A stretch of 62,876 bases of DNA, taken from the NCBI RefSeq assembly GCF_001435995.1, contig NZ_AYYQ01000004.1, positions 1 through 62,876 of the forward strand. The letters are read 5' to 3'. The stretch comes from Apilactobacillus ozensis DSM 23829 = JCM 17196. GTDB taxonomy: Bacteria; Bacillota; Bacilli; Lactobacillales; Lactobacillaceae. A program made the translations under genes and the position numbers. Shown here one piece after another: positions 36,101 to 45,669 of this stretch (positions are counted from its first letter, which is position 1; each line of letters starts with the position of its first letter). The notes under the pieces are model-generated. The model worked only from the letters and a program-made list of their open reading frames with translations. It searched no databases and was not told the DNA's origin.

Positions 36101-36700
36101 ATGCAATATCCAGAGCCAATTGCTAAACTAATTGATAGTTACATGCGTTTGCCAGGGATTGGTCGTAAAACTGCAATTAGACTAGCGTATTTTACGGTTA
36201 CGATGAATAAAGACGATGTTAGTATGTTTGCCAATGCATTAAAAGAAACTAAACAACTTCTTAAATATTGCTCAATTTGTGGTGACTTAACTGACGAAAA
36301 TCCTTGTGCTATTTGTCAAGATGGTCAAAGAAATCAAAGTGAACTATTAGTGGTTGAACAACCTAAAGATGTTATGGTTATGGAAAATATGAAAAACTAT
36401 CATGGTCTATATCACGTTTTGCATGGAGTTTTATCACCAATGGATGGTAAAGGTCCAGAAGAACTAAACATAAAATCATTGCTAAAAAGATTACAAAGTA
36501 ACGAAAACATCAAAGAAGTTATTGTAGCCACTAATGCTACGCCTGAGGGTGAAGCAACGGCAATGTATTTAGCTAAGTTGATTAAACCGGCCGGAATTAA
36601 AGTGACTCGATTGGCACATGGATTGTCAGTTGGTAGCGATATTGAATACGCTGATGAAATGACCCTTTCTAGAGCCGTTTCAGGTCGTACGGAAATGTAG
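36101..36700 (+). CDS. recR: Recombination protein RecR
   Basis: RecFOR-pathway protein that helps load RecA on gaps. 199 residues: HhH DNA-binding segment ([13 protein letters not shown]), C4 zinc finger ([16 protein letters not shown]), Toprim domain ([14 protein letters not shown]) and a C-terminal Walker-B-like region. Normal length. Confidence 0.96.
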   Translation: MQYPEPIAKLIDSYMRLPGIGRKTAIRLAYFTVTMNKDDVSMFANALKETKQLLKYCSICGDLTDENPCAICQDGQRNQSELLVVEQPKDVMVMENMKNYHGLYHVLHGVLSPMDGKGPEELNIKSLLKRLQSNENIKEVIVATNATPEGEATAMYLAKLIKPAGIKVTRLAHGLSVGSDIEYADEMTLSRAVSGRTEM

Positions 36701-36711
36701 GGGTGTTCATA

Positions 36712-36960
36712 ATGCTTGGAATCGTTAGAAAAAAGAATAACTTTAGAAAGCAGTACGATGAATTTTTACTAAATTCAATAGATCGAGCTAAGTCTAACTG
36801 GGATCATGCACGTGAAACTGAAGAAGCCATTTCGGAAACTGATGGTGAAATCACATCACAAACCCAGCTAGCTAGACAGAAATACTTATTTTTATATCAA
36901 GAAGCTAGAGTTAGGGATGTTCGTAATAACCATTTTCAATCGTCTGTTTTTGACTACTAG
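36712..36960 (+). CDS. YaaL-like DUF2508 protein
   Basis: 82 residues, charged and helical, no membrane segment; contains LNSIDRAKSNWDHARETEEA and a KYLFLYQEARVR stretch. Function unknown. Its place directly after recR is conserved in Firmicutes. The ATG at 36712 follows AGGGGTG by 5 bases. Confidence 0.78.
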   Translation: MLGIVRKKNNFRKQYDEFLLNSIDRAKSNWDHARETEEAISETDGEITSQTQLARQKYLFLYQEARVRDVRNNHFQSSVFDY

Positions 36961-36965
36961 CTAAA

Positions 36966-37003
36966 TAGTGTCTTAATTCTTATAGAATTTTGACACTTTT
37001 TAT
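36966..37003 (+). terminator. Terminator after the recR-yaaL unit
   Basis: AGTGTC...GACACT with an inner AATTCT/AGAATT pairing, followed by T5. Confidence 0.7.
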
Positions 37004-37032
37004 TTATATTATTATTTTGATAGGAGATTAAT

Positions 37033-37677
37033 ATGCGAGGTAAATTTATTACTTTTGAAGGACCAGATGGCGCTGGTAAAACGACTGTTATGAATGAAGT
37101 TTTAAAGTTTTTGAATAAAAAATTATCAGATGACATTGTTTTTAGTCGTGAACCAGGTGGAAATAATATTTCTGAACAAATCCGTAATATTATTTTAAAT
37201 CCGGAAAACAAAGAGATGGATTATCGAACCGAGGCTTTATTATACGCTGCATCTAGAAGACAAAATATTGTTCAAAACATTTTACCTTCACTAGAACAAG
37301 GAAAATTAGTGCTGTGTGATAGGTTCTTAGATAGTTCGATAGCATATCAAGGTGGCGGTCGTGGAATTGGTGAAGACTTAGTTTTACAAATGAATCAATT
37401 TGCTACGGAAGGCTTCTTACCGGATTTAACTGTGTATTTTGATATACCAGTATCTGTAGGTTTAGAAAGAATTGCTCATAATCGTCGTGAAAGTGAAATT
37501 GACAGGTTAGATCAAGAAACTAAGGCATTTCATGAAAGAGTTCATACGGCTTACAAGCAGATTATAAATAACGATTCTGGTAGAATAAGAGTTATTGATG
37601 CTACACAACCAGTTGATAAAGTAGTAGCAGACACATTAAAAATTATTCAAGATTTCTATACTAAATATTTTGACTAG
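37033..37677 (+). CDS. tmk: Thymidylate kinase
   Basis: Phosphorylates dTMP to dTDP. 214 residues. P-loop FEGPDGAGKTT (8-18), DR(F/Y) motif CDRFLDSSIAYQGGGRG and a lid region after it. TAGGAG upstream. Heads tmk-darA-holB-yabA-rsmI. Confidence 0.95.
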   Translation: MRGKFITFEGPDGAGKTTVMNEVLKFLNKKLSDDIVFSREPGGNNISEQIRNIILNPENKEMDYRTEALLYAASRRQNIVQNILPSLEQGKLVLCDRFLDSSIAYQGGGRGIGEDLVLQMNQFATEGFLPDLTVYFDIPVSVGLERIAHNRRESEIDRLDQETKAFHERVHTAYKQIINNDSGRIRVIDATQPVDKVVADTLKIIQDFYTKYFD

Positions 37678-37687
37678 GAGTGAAAAT

Positions 37688-38014
37688 ATGAAATTAATTA
37701 TCGCAATTGTTCAAAATAAAGATGCTTCTAAATTACAAGCAGCATTCGTTAAAAATAATATTCCTGAAACTAAGCTATCGACTACTGGTGGATTTTTAAG
37801 AGCCGGTAATACGACTTATATGATTGGAATTAAAGATGAGCGAGTTAAAGAAGTTTTAGACATTATAAAAAATATTTCTAGAACTAGAGAACAATATATG
37901 ACACCACCAGTTAATTTAGATGGGGGTATTTCTGATGCTTCATATCCAGTGAAAGTTCAAGTAGGTGGTGCTACAGTAATGGTGCTACCAATGGATAACT
38001 TTTACCAATTTTAA
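37688..38014 (+). CDS. darA: Cyclic di-AMP-binding PII-like protein (DarA/YaaQ)
   Basis: 108 residues, PII-like trimer fold that binds c-di-AMP in other Firmicutes. Conserved loop STTGGFLRAGNTTYMIGI is visible, as is MKLIIAIVQNKDASKL at the N-terminus. The ATG at 37688 follows TAGGAG. Located between tmk and holB, as in Bacillus. The output pathway is not known. Confidence 0.9.
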   Translation: MKLIIAIVQNKDASKLQAAFVKNNIPETKLSTTGGFLRAGNTTYMIGIKDERVKEVLDIIKNISRTREQYMTPPVNLDGGISDASYPVKVQVGGATVMVLPMDNFYQF

Positions 38015-38025
38015 TGGAGTTTAAT

Positions 38026-39036
38026 ATGTCTGATAACATTTTTTTAGATGAAGCGATTAAAAAACAACCAGGTATAACGCAACATTTCTTTGATATGGTT
38101 AACAATAATGATTTATCGCATGCTTATTTACTTAATGGTAATTCTGGGGTGGGCAAAAAAGCTACAGCTATGAGCGCTACAATGGCTTTGTTTTGCAAAA
38201 ATAAAACAAATGAAAAGCCATGTGGTGAATGCAATGAGTGTCGTAGAATTACTGAAGGTCAGCACCCAGATGTGGTTTTTATACAACCAGATGGGCAAAG
38301 TATTAAGGTAGATCAAGTTAGAACTTTAAAGGCTGAATTTTCTAAGCGTGGAGTGGAAGGTAGACTAAAAGTTTTTATTATTGTAGCTGCTGAAAAAATG
38401 ACTGATAATGCTGCTAATAGTTTACTTAAGTTTATTGAAGAGCCCAGTGGCGACGTAGTTTCATTTTTGCTCAGTACTAATAAAAATTTAATACTACCTA
38501 CAATTATTTCTAGAACTCAAGTTATCGATTTTCCAGCGTTAAGTAACCATTTTTTTGATACAGAATTGAGTAATATTAAAGTTAACCCAAATGATTTCAA
38601 CTTATTGAAGTCATTAACTAATAGCCTAGAAACAGCTATTAATTTAATGGATGACGATTGGTTTGATAAAGCAAAGTTAGCTGTAGAAAAATGGTTTAAT
38701 TATCTTTATAAAAAAGATTATTGTGCTTTCACAACTATTCAGATTGAAATTATGCCCTTAATTAAGGATAAAGATAATAAACAAAACATTATCAATATGA
38801 TGCTTCAAATATGGCGAGATATGTTAAGTATTAAATACTTAAATTCACCCAAGGACGAAATAGATTTTGTGGATGATTTTAACAATATTAATCATTTTGT
38901 TGATAATATTACTTCTGTAAAGCTTATTTCAATCATTCAAATTATGTTAGAATGTAACAATAAAATGGCCATTAATTTAAACTTTCAAAATATTTTAGAA
39001 TCAACTACGTTAAAAATATTGTCTAAATTAAAATAA
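38026..39036 (+). CDS. holB: DNA polymerase III subunit delta'
   Basis: Clamp-loader subunit. About 336 residues: P-loop-like GNSGVGKKA (no Ser/Thr after the Lys, so probably no ATP hydrolysis, as usual for delta'), zinc module CGECNECRRI, and an SRTQ segment. The ATG at 38026 follows TGGAG; an earlier ATG at 38014 overlaps the darA stop. Confidence 0.9.
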   Translation: MSDNIFLDEAIKKQPGITQHFFDMVNNNDLSHAYLLNGNSGVGKKATAMSATMALFCKNKTNEKPCGECNECRRITEGQHPDVVFIQPDGQSIKVDQVRTLKAEFSKRGVEGRLKVFIIVAAEKMTDNAANSLLKFIEEPSGDVVSFLLSTNKNLILPTIISRTQVIDFPALSNHFFDTELSNIKVNPNDFNLLKSLTNSLETAINLMDDDWFDKAKLAVEKWFNYLYKKDYCAFTTIQIEIMPLIKDKDNKQNIINMMLQIWRDMLSIKYLNSPKDEIDFVDDFNNINHFVDNITSVKLISIIQIMLECNNKMAINLNFQNILESTTLKILSKLK

Positions 39037-39067
39037 TATTTAGTTTTATAAATTGGGGTGAATTTGA

Positions 39068-39403
39068 TTGGATAAACGTGAACTGTATGATGGTTTTAAA
39101 AACATGGAAGCACAAACCCAATTAATGTTGAGTAAGTTTTCTGAGCTCAGAGAGGGCATGACTGAAATTATGGAAAAAAACTCTGAGTTAGAAATTGAAA
39201 ATCAGCATTTAAGAGAACTAATAAACGAGCAAAAAGATAATGATGGTGAAGATAATGGCGAGCCACATTTATCAAAATCTAGAAAAAATCTAGAAAAATT
39301 ATACAATGAAGGATTTCATGTTTGTAACCAATTTTATGGTAAACATCGTGACGAAAACGACAGTTGTATTTTTTGTACAGAAATAATATATCGAGAAGGA
39401 TAG
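39068..39403 (+). CDS. yabA: Replication initiation control protein YabA
   Basis: 111 residues: N-terminal coiled coil (about 1-60) for tetramerisation and a C-terminal zinc-binding tail (HVCNQFYGKHRDENDSCIFC). In B. subtilis it restrains DnaA through the DnaN clamp. TTG start with GGGGTG upstream. Between holB and rsmI. Confidence 0.92.
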   Translation: MDKRELYDGFKNMEAQTQLMLSKFSELREGMTEIMEKNSELEIENQHLRELINEQKDNDGEDNGEPHLSKSRKNLEKLYNEGFHVCNQFYGKHRDENDSCIFCTEIIYREG

Positions 39404-39417
39404 CTGAGGTGTAAATT

Positions 39418-40296
39418 GTGAAAACACAAAGCAGTTTTGCTAAAAGTGTTGATAGCGGTAAATTATATTTAGTTCCAACACCAATTGGAAATCTTGATGA
39501 TATGACTTTTCGCGCCATTAAAATACTTAAAGCAGTTGATTTAATAGCTGCCGAGGATACTAGGCACACTCAACAGTTGTTAAATCATTTTGAAATTGAA
39601 AATAAAAAAATTAGCTTTCATGAGCATAATACTCAAGAAAGAATTCCACTATTGGTTGAAAAGTTAAAGAATGGTGAAAATATAGCTCAAGTTAGTGATG
39701 CGGGGATGCCTTCAATCAGCGACCCGGGAAAAGAATTAGTTAAAGCTTGTATTGATTCGGATATACCAGTAGTTCCACTACCAGGGGCTAATGCAGGCTT
39801 AACTGCCTTAGTAGCTTCCGGATTAGCTCCACAACCATTTTATTTCTATGGGTTTTTAAATCGTAAAAAGAGTGAGCAAGTAGACGAGCTAAAAGATTTG
39901 AACCGTTTAAAGAGTACTTTTATTATTTATGAATCACCATATCGTCTGAAAAAAACATTAGCAAACATGTGTGAAGTGTTAGGCGAATCTAGAAAAGCAG
40001 TAGTTTGTAGAGAATTGACTAAAAAATTTGAAGAATTTAATCGTGGAACTTTGTCAGAACTTTTAAAATGGTCCACAGAAAACACTCCCAGAGGCGAATT
40101 CTTAATAATAGTAGAGGGAAATCCTAATGATGTCGAAGAAAATAATCAAGATGATTTCTTGAAATCGATGTCTACAACTGAACAAGTTGATTACTTTATA
40201 TCAAATGGCACGAAAACTAATGACGCTATTAAAAAAGTTGCCAAATTACATGGTGTTAAAAAACAAGAAATATATAATATTTACCATCAAATTTAG
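39418..40296 (+). CDS. rsmI: 16S rRNA ribose 2'-O-methyltransferase RsmI
   Basis: Methylates C1402 of 16S rRNA (E. coli numbering) using SAM. 292 residues, tetrapyrrole-methylase fold: LVPTPIGNLDDMTFRAI at the N-terminus, AAEDTRHTQQLL, and VSDAGMPSISDPG in the middle. GTG start with GAGGTG upstream. Confidence 0.94.
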   Translation: MKTQSSFAKSVDSGKLYLVPTPIGNLDDMTFRAIKILKAVDLIAAEDTRHTQQLLNHFEIENKKISFHEHNTQERIPLLVEKLKNGENIAQVSDAGMPSISDPGKELVKACIDSDIPVVPLPGANAGLTALVASGLAPQPFYFYGFLNRKKSEQVDELKDLNRLKSTFIIYESPYRLKKTLANMCEVLGESRKAVVCRELTKKFEEFNRGTLSELLKWSTENTPRGEFLIIVEGNPNDVEENNQDDFLKSMSTTEQVDYFISNGTKTNDAIKKVAKLHGVKKQEIYNIYHQI

Positions 40297-40317
40297 CATT
40301 GTAAAGAAGGTTTTAAA

Positions 40318-41064
40318 TTGACGATTCCTGATAAGTATAGTGAAAAACATCGTGTAACTTATTATGAAGCAGATTTTACTAGAAGAATGACTTTGGCGAT
40401 GATGCTAGACATCGTTATTTTGGCTTCCGAAGATCAAAGTGAAAAGCTAAATGTTGGTTCTGACACAGTTAAAAAATTAAACATGGGTTGGGTCGTTATT
40501 CAATACTCAATTGATATAACTAAAATGCCTCGTGTAAACGAAATTATTACTTTAGAAACCGAATCTAAATATTACAATAAATTTTTTGCATACCGTGAAT
40601 TTTGGATTAGAGATAATCAAGGTAATGTATGTGTTCACATGACTAGTAGATGGGTCGTGATGGATTACGAAACTAGAAAAATGACCAAAATTCCACATGA
40701 AATCGTAGAACCTTATCATGCTGAAAAAGTGGTCAATATTCCGAAATTACCCAGGCCTGCTAAAATAAATGAAACAACTGAAAAGGTTATTAGTCAAAGT
40801 TATCGAGTGAGATACTTAGACATTGATTCTAATCAACACGTCAATAACGCACATTATCTAGATTGGATGGTTGATGTCTTATCACCTGAATTTCTTAATA
40901 ATTATACGGCTAAGCATATTGACTTAAGATACGAAAATGAAGTTAAGTATGGTCATGATGTAGAAAGTAAGGTTTCTTTTGAAAATGATGATGACAATTT
41001 AATTTCCAAGCATGAAATTTATAGCAATGGCAAACGTTCAGCTAGTGCTAATATTACCTGGTAA
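40318..41064 (+). CDS. Acyl-ACP thioesterase
   Basis: 248 residues with two hot-dog domains. Members of this FatA/FatB-like bacterial family release fatty acids from acyl carrier protein. The C-terminal repeat has the Asn-x-His motif (DIDSNQHVNNAHYLDWM). TTG start. Ends at a strong terminator; first 20 bases downstream of rsmI, so likely co-transcribed with it. Confidence 0.88.
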   Translation: MTIPDKYSEKHRVTYYEADFTRRMTLAMMLDIVILASEDQSEKLNVGSDTVKKLNMGWVVIQYSIDITKMPRVNEIITLETESKYYNKFFAYREFWIRDNQGNVCVHMTSRWVVMDYETRKMTKIPHEIVEPYHAEKVVNIPKLPRPAKINETTEKVISQSYRVRYLDIDSNQHVNNAHYLDWMVDVLSPEFLNNYTAKHIDLRYENEVKYGHDVESKVSFENDDDNLISKHEIYSNGKRSASANITW

Positions 41065-41099
41065 ATAGTGAAACTATTCTTTAGTTTCACTATTTTTTT
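41063..41099 (+). terminator. Terminator of the tmk-thioesterase run
   Basis: AAATAGTGAAACTA pairs with TAGTTTCACTATTT plus a T-run. Confidence 0.85.
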
Positions 41100-41101
41100 G
41101 T

Positions 41102-41107
41102 TATAAT
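41102..41107 (+). promoter_or_regulatory. -10 box before tsaB
   Basis: TATAAT, with a possible TTTAGT -35 (41080-41085) 16 bases upstream inside the preceding terminator. The -10 is good and the -35 is weak. Confidence 0.45.
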
Positions 41108-41149
41108 TTAGAAGTTAAGAAATTTCATTTTAGGGAGATATCAAAAAAT

Positions 41150-41881
41150 ATGAAAGTTTTGGCACTGGATACATCAAACCGGCCATTAACCGTTGCTATT
41201 GTTGAAGATAATCAAATTTTAGCAACTGAAACTACTACAGTTCATCAAAAACATGCCGAGTTTTTAATGCCTGTTATTGAAGATATGTTTAACAAGTGTG
41301 ACTTGAAACCCAATGATATAGATAGAATTGTAGTTTCTAGCGGACCAGGTTCTTATACTGGAATTAGAATTGCAACTGCGACCGCTAAAACATTAGCATT
41401 TACTTTAAATAAAGAATTAGTCGGAGTTTCTAGTTTATGTACGCTGGCATTAAATTGTGAGCAAGAAAATATGCTAGTGATGCCGATTTTTAACGCTAGA
41501 AATAATAACGCTTTTACTGGTCTTTATAGAATAGTCGACGGTCAACCAGTTAGTATGATAGAAGATTGTCATACTGACTTTGATCAATGGCTTGATAGGA
41601 TTAAACATAATTTTGATAATGAACAAATTTGTTTAGTAGGTGACTATTCGGTGTTTTTAGATGAAATCACGGAAAAGTTAGGTAAAAATTTCTATGAACT
41701 TAAGTTTGATAACAATTTACCTAAAGCAGTAAAACTTGCTAAGTATGGTCAAACATTAAGTCCTGTTGATAATATAGACAATTTTGTGCCTAGATATTTA
41801 AGACTTACTAAGGCTGAATCTGATTGGCAAAAACTACATCCAGAAGAGGTAAATCAATCATATGTTCAAAAAAATGATTAA
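41150..41881 (+). CDS. tsaB: t6A biosynthesis protein TsaB
   Basis: Partner of TsaD in making N6-threonylcarbamoyladenosine at tRNA position 37. 243 residues, ASKHA fold: LALDTSNRPLTVAI, then VSSGPGSYTGIRIATATAKT. Overlaps rimI by 20 bases; tsaD follows. tsaE is not in the window. Confidence 0.94.
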   Translation: MKVLALDTSNRPLTVAIVEDNQILATETTTVHQKHAEFLMPVIEDMFNKCDLKPNDIDRIVVSSGPGSYTGIRIATATAKTLAFTLNKELVGVSSLCTLALNCEQENMLVMPIFNARNNNAFTGLYRIVDGQPVSMIEDCHTDFDQWLDRIKHNFDNEQICLVGDYSVFLDEITEKLGKNFYELKFDNNLPKAVKLAKYGQTLSPVDNIDNFVPRYLRLTKAESDWQKLHPEEVNQSYVQKND

Positions 41882-42461
41882 ATGGTTTAAAGATAAATTA
41901 TTTAATAATCAAAATAAATTAAGAATTAGTGATTTAAATGTTAAAAATCATACGGTCATGATAAACAAGCAACATTACTTTTTGGCTAAGGCAATGGTTA
42001 CTGATATACCAGAAATCTTAGAAATAGAAAAGAAAGTATATAACGGTAACACACCGTGGTCTTCTGAGGCATTTATTAGTGAATTTCAAAGAATGACCGA
42101 TCGTTATTATTTAGTAATTCGCTATCATGATAAACTGGTTGCTTTTGCAGGTTGTTCATTTAATGATAAAAAATTAGATTGTCATGTTACCAATGTGGCA
42201 GTAGACCCGGATTTTCAAAGCCGCGGTTTGGGGTATTTTTTAATTACTAAAATTATTAAGAAAGCTCGTCAAATGGAGTTTAAGAGTATGTCATTAGAAG
42301 TTAGAATTTCTAATTTTCATGCCCAAAGACTATATGAAGATTTAGGTTTTAAGAAAAAAGATATCAAGAAAGCTTATTATGATGGTGACCATGAAGATGC
42401 TATCGATATGAAATTAGATTTAGTATCCTTAGATTCTTCGCCAACTAATTTTGGAATGTAG
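41862..42461 (+). CDS. rimI: Ribosomal protein S18-alanine N-acetyltransferase (RimI-like)
   Basis: GNAT acetyltransferase; 199 residues. The acetyl-CoA-binding motif is VAVDPDFQSRGLGYFL (around 108-123). The N-terminal 45 residues, basic and rich in Lys/Asn (MFKKMIKWFKDKLFN), precede the usual RimI start and are an extension of unknown role. The ATG at 41862 or the one at 41874 could be used. Between tsaB and tsaD, as in Bacillus. Confidence 0.85.
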   Translation: MFKKMIKWFKDKLFNNQNKLRISDLNVKNHTVMINKQHYFLAKAMVTDIPEILEIEKKVYNGNTPWSSEAFISEFQRMTDRYYLVIRYHDKLVAFAGCSFNDKKLDCHVTNVAVDPDFQSRGLGYFLITKIIKKARQMEFKSMSLEVRISNFHAQRLYEDLGFKKKDIKKAYYDGDHEDAIDMKLDLVSLDSSPTNFGM

Positions 42462-42488
42462 TAATTTTTATAGAAATGAAGTGTTTTT

Positions 42489-43511
42489 TTGAAAAGAAAT
42501 TTAATAATGTCCTTTGAATCTAGTTGTGATGAAACTAGTGTTGCAATTATTGAAGATGGTAATAAAATTTTGTCTAACATTGTCGCTACCCAAATTAATA
42601 GTCATAAAAGATTTGGTGGTGTAGTTCCTGAAGTCGCAAGTCGCCACCACATTGAAGAAATAACTATTTGTATTGGCGATGCAATGAAAAAAGCTAACGT
42701 TACTTATGATGATTTAACAGCAGTTGCCGTAACTTATGGTCCTGGGTTAGTAGGGGCTTTATTAATTGGAGTGACGGCTGCAAAAGCAGTGGCGTGGGCT
42801 CATAACTTACCTTTAATCCCAGTGAATCATATTGCTGGACACATTAGTGCGGCAGCATTTGTAAAACCCATTGAATATCCTGCTTTAGCGTTAGTCGTTT
42901 CCGGTGGTCATACTGAACTAGTTTTAATGCCTGAAGAAGGCGAATTTAAAATTATTGGTGAGACTAGGGATGATGCTGCTGGTGAAGCCTATGATAAAGT
43001 TGGTCGCGTTTTAGGATTATCTTATCCAGCAGGACCAGTTGTGGATGAGATGGCGGCTGATGGGAAAGATACTTTTAATTTCCCTAGAGCAATGGAAAAA
43101 GATGATAACTATGACTTTAGCTTTAGTGGATTAAAAAGTGCCTTTATCAATACGGTTCATCATGCTGACCAAGTTAATGAGACTTTAGACAAAAATGATT
43201 TAGCTGCTAGTTTTCAAAGTGCAGTAGTTGATGTTTTAGTTGATAAGACATTAAAAGCTTTGAAGGAATTTCCAGTAAAACAATTAATTTTGGCTGGTGG
43301 AGTGGCTGCTAATAAAGGTTTGAGGAATGCATTAGAAAATAGTATTAAACAAACTGAATTAGTGAAAGCACCAATAAAACTTTGTGGTGATAATGCAGCG
43401 ATGATTGGTGCAGCAGCCTATGTACTAAATAAAAAGCATAAATATGCTGGCACTGAACTAAATGCTGACCCTAGTTTAGAATTTGATTGGTTAGAAGATG
43501 CTGAAAAATAG
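42489..43511 (+). CDS. tsaD: tRNA N6-threonylcarbamoyltransferase TsaD
   Basis: Transfers threonylcarbamoyl to A37 of tRNA. 340 residues: [12 protein letters not shown]-terminus, the metal-binding [10 protein letters not shown], and [13 protein letters not shown] start with a weak ribosome site (GAAGTG), which may lower its translation relative to tsaB. Confidence 0.95.
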   Translation: MKRNLIMSFESSCDETSVAIIEDGNKILSNIVATQINSHKRFGGVVPEVASRHHIEEITICIGDAMKKANVTYDDLTAVAVTYGPGLVGALLIGVTAAKAVAWAHNLPLIPVNHIAGHISAAAFVKPIEYPALALVVSGGHTELVLMPEEGEFKIIGETRDDAAGEAYDKVGRVLGLSYPAGPVVDEMAADGKDTFNFPRAMEKDDNYDFSFSGLKSAFINTVHHADQVNETLDKNDLAASFQSAVVDVLVDKTLKALKEFPVKQLILAGGVAANKGLRNALENSIKQTELVKAPIKLCGDNAAMIGAAAYVLNKKHKYAGTELNADPSLEFDWLEDAEK

Positions 43512-43546
43512 AAAAAGCAGAATGATTTAATCATTCTGCTTTTTCT
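43511..43546. terminator. Bidirectional terminator, tsaD / ABC-F gene
   Basis: AAAAAGCAGAATGA pairs with TCATTCTGCTTTTT between convergent genes. Confidence 0.85.
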
Positions 43547-45495
43547 ATTTCTTCGATGCTAATTAAACAGTTTTCCCATTTATTCTCTAATGAAGTAATC
43601 TCAATATTAAGATTATCTATTTTATTCTGTAAATCATTTAGTTTATTTATATTAGAAATATTTTCGGGATTAGTCATGTCTTGCTGTAGATCATTTTTAG
43701 TTTCTTCGAGTTCGTTTAATTGATGTTCAATTTTTTCTGAATCACGCTTTAACTTACGAAGTTTCTTTTGTTCTTCTTTATCCATAAGATAAGCTTTTTT
43801 GGTGGAACTTTCGTTTTTTGATTGTTCAAAAGCATTTTTATCGTTACTTTTTTGCGCTAGTAGTTCTTTTTCTTCTGCTTTTTTATCTAAATAATAATCA
43901 TAGTTTCCCAAGTAATTTTTGGAATTATGATTAGCAATTTCGACTATTGAAGTGGCCATTTTATTTATGAAATATCGATCATGTGAGATAAATAAAATAG
44001 TGCCTTCAAAAAACTCTAATGCTTTTTCTAAAACTTCGCGACTATCGATATCCAAGTGATTGGTTGGCTCATCTAAAATCAAAAAATTGTCGTGATGCAT
44101 GGATAATTTAGTTAATAATAGTCTTGCTTTTTCACCGCCTGACAATTTCTTTACGTTTTTTTCGACATCTTCACCTGAAAAAAGGAAACTGCCTAAAACG
44201 GTTCTGATTTTATTTTCAGGGACTGTAGGGTAATCATCCCAAAGCTCATGTAAAACATCTTTTTCACCGTGTAATAGTTTTTGGTGTTGATCATAATATC
44301 CAATGCTTACACCAGCACCAAAAATTATTTCGCCATTAATTTTGGTAATTTGACCAACAATGGTTTTTAAAATGGTTGATTTTCCAGAACCATTTGGTCC
44401 AATGATGGCGATTCTTTGATGTCTTTTTATTTCCATATTTATATTTTTCAAGAGGGGAGTACGACTATATCCGACATCTAAGTTTTTAATGTTTAATACA
44501 TTATTACCACTTTGACGATTTATATTAAATTTAAATCGAGCAGATTTATCGTTACTGTTGGGTTTATCCATCCTGTCCATTTTTTCTAATTGTTTTCTTC
44601 TAGATTGTGCTCTCTTAGTAGTAGAAGCTCTAACAATATTTTTATTAACGAATTCTTGCATTGATTTAATTTCTTTTTGCTGTTTTTCAAATTGTTTAAA
44701 TTGTTGCTGTTGTCTAGCTATTTTTTCTTTTGTGAAGTAAGTATAATTTCCGTTATAATATTCTAAATTACCATTGGTCATTTCATAAACTTCAGTGACT
44801 ACTTTGTCCATGAAATAACGATCATGTGAGATTATTAATAAAGCACCGTCATAGCTTTTTAAATAAGTTTCTAACCAATTGATAGTTTTAACATCAATAT
44901 GGTTAGTTGGTTCATCTAAAATGAGTAAGTCATTTTTTTCTAATAGTAACTTAGCCATTGCTAATTGTGTTTGTTGCCCGCCAGATAGTCGATTTATCTT
45001 TTTATTATAAGTTTCTTCACCAAAACCGAATCCGTGTAGAACTGAACGAATTTCGGCTTTATATCCAAACCCATTTTTTCGTTCAAAATCTGCTTGCATT
45101 TTAGCGTATAAATTAGTGATTCGATTAAATTCTTGTTCGTTATTAATAATATTAATATCCGAAATTTTATTTTCTAAATTATGAATGTTTTTTTCTTCTG
45201 CTTTTAAGTCTTCAAAAACATTTTCCATTTCTTCTATAATATTTTTATCAGAATTTAATCCACTATTTTGCTGAAGATATCCGATAGATAAATTTTTGTT
45301 TTTAATAATTTGGCCATCATCGATGCTTTGTAGACCCATAATCATTTTAACTAGCGTAGATTTACCAACTCCATTGCGGCCAACCAACGCAATTTTACTA
45401 TTTTCTTGAATGTTTAAATTTACTTTTGTGAAAATATCTTTTCCTAAAAATCTTTTTGTGACGTTTTTTATTTGTAATATATTGATATTGATCAC
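43531..45495 (-). CDS. ABC-F family ATPase (YdiF-like)
   Basis: Soluble tandem ABC protein of the type that acts on ribosomes; no membrane segments. 654 residues: Walker A GRNGVGKST, signature LSGGQQTQLAM, linker with the RAQSRRKQLEKMDR stretch, second Walker A GPNGSGKST and LSGGEKARLLL, then a C-terminal coiled coil (about 560-650). In Bacillus ydiF occupies the same place beside tsaD and rex. The GTG at 45495 lies inside the ribosome binding site AAGGTGATC; see the finding on its start. Confidence 0.87.
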   Translation of the reverse strand: MININILQIKNVTKRFLGKDIFTKVNLNIQENSKIALVGRNGVGKSTLVKMIMGLQSIDDGQIIKNKNLSIGYLQQNSGLNSDKNIIEEMENVFEDLKAEEKNIHNLENKISDINIINNEQEFNRITNLYAKMQADFERKNGFGYKAEIRSVLHGFGFGEETYNKKINRLSGGQQTQLAMAKLLLEKNDLLILDEPTNHIDVKTINWLETYLKSYDGALLIISHDRYFMDKVVTEVYEMTNGNLEYYNGNYTYFTKEKIARQQQQFKQFEKQQKEIKSMQEFVNKNIVRASTTKRAQSRRKQLEKMDRMDKPNSNDKSARFKFNINRQSGNNVLNIKNLDVGYSRTPLLKNINMEIKRHQRIAIIGPNGSGKSTILKTIVGQITKINGEIIFGAGVSIGYYDQHQKLLHGEKDVLHELWDDYPTVPENKIRTVLGSFLFSGEDVEKNVKKLSGGEKARLLLTKLSMHHDNFLILDEPTNHLDIDSREVLEKALEFFEGTILFISHDRYFINKMATSIVEIANHNSKNYLGNYDYYLDKKAEEKELLAQKSNDKNAFEQSKNESSTKKAYLMDKEEQKKLRKLKRDSEKIEHQLNELEETKNDLQQDMTNPENISNINKLNDLQNKIDNLNIEITSLENKWENCLISIEEIEKAE

Positions 45496-45577
45496 CTTCT
45501 TTAATCGTTATGAAAACAAGCACTAGAGGCTAGTCTATCATAATTAGTTCATTATATAAAATTGATTGAATTGCAAT

Positions 45578-45607
45578 ATTGGTTGATAACTATTTCACAA
45601 AGTATAA
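45578..45607 (+). promoter_or_regulatory. Promoter of rex with flanking Rex-like half-sites
   Basis: -35 TTGGTT (45578-45583), 18-base spacer, -10 TATAAT (45602-45607). TTTCACAA (45592-45599) and TTGTGATA (45609-45616) flank the -10; both match Rex half-sites but in everted order. Autoregulation is an inference. Confidence 0.5.
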
Positions 45608-45669
45608 TATTGTGATAGAATAAAAATCGTACCTTTTATAATCTGAGTAACAAATCTGGAGGGAAAAAA

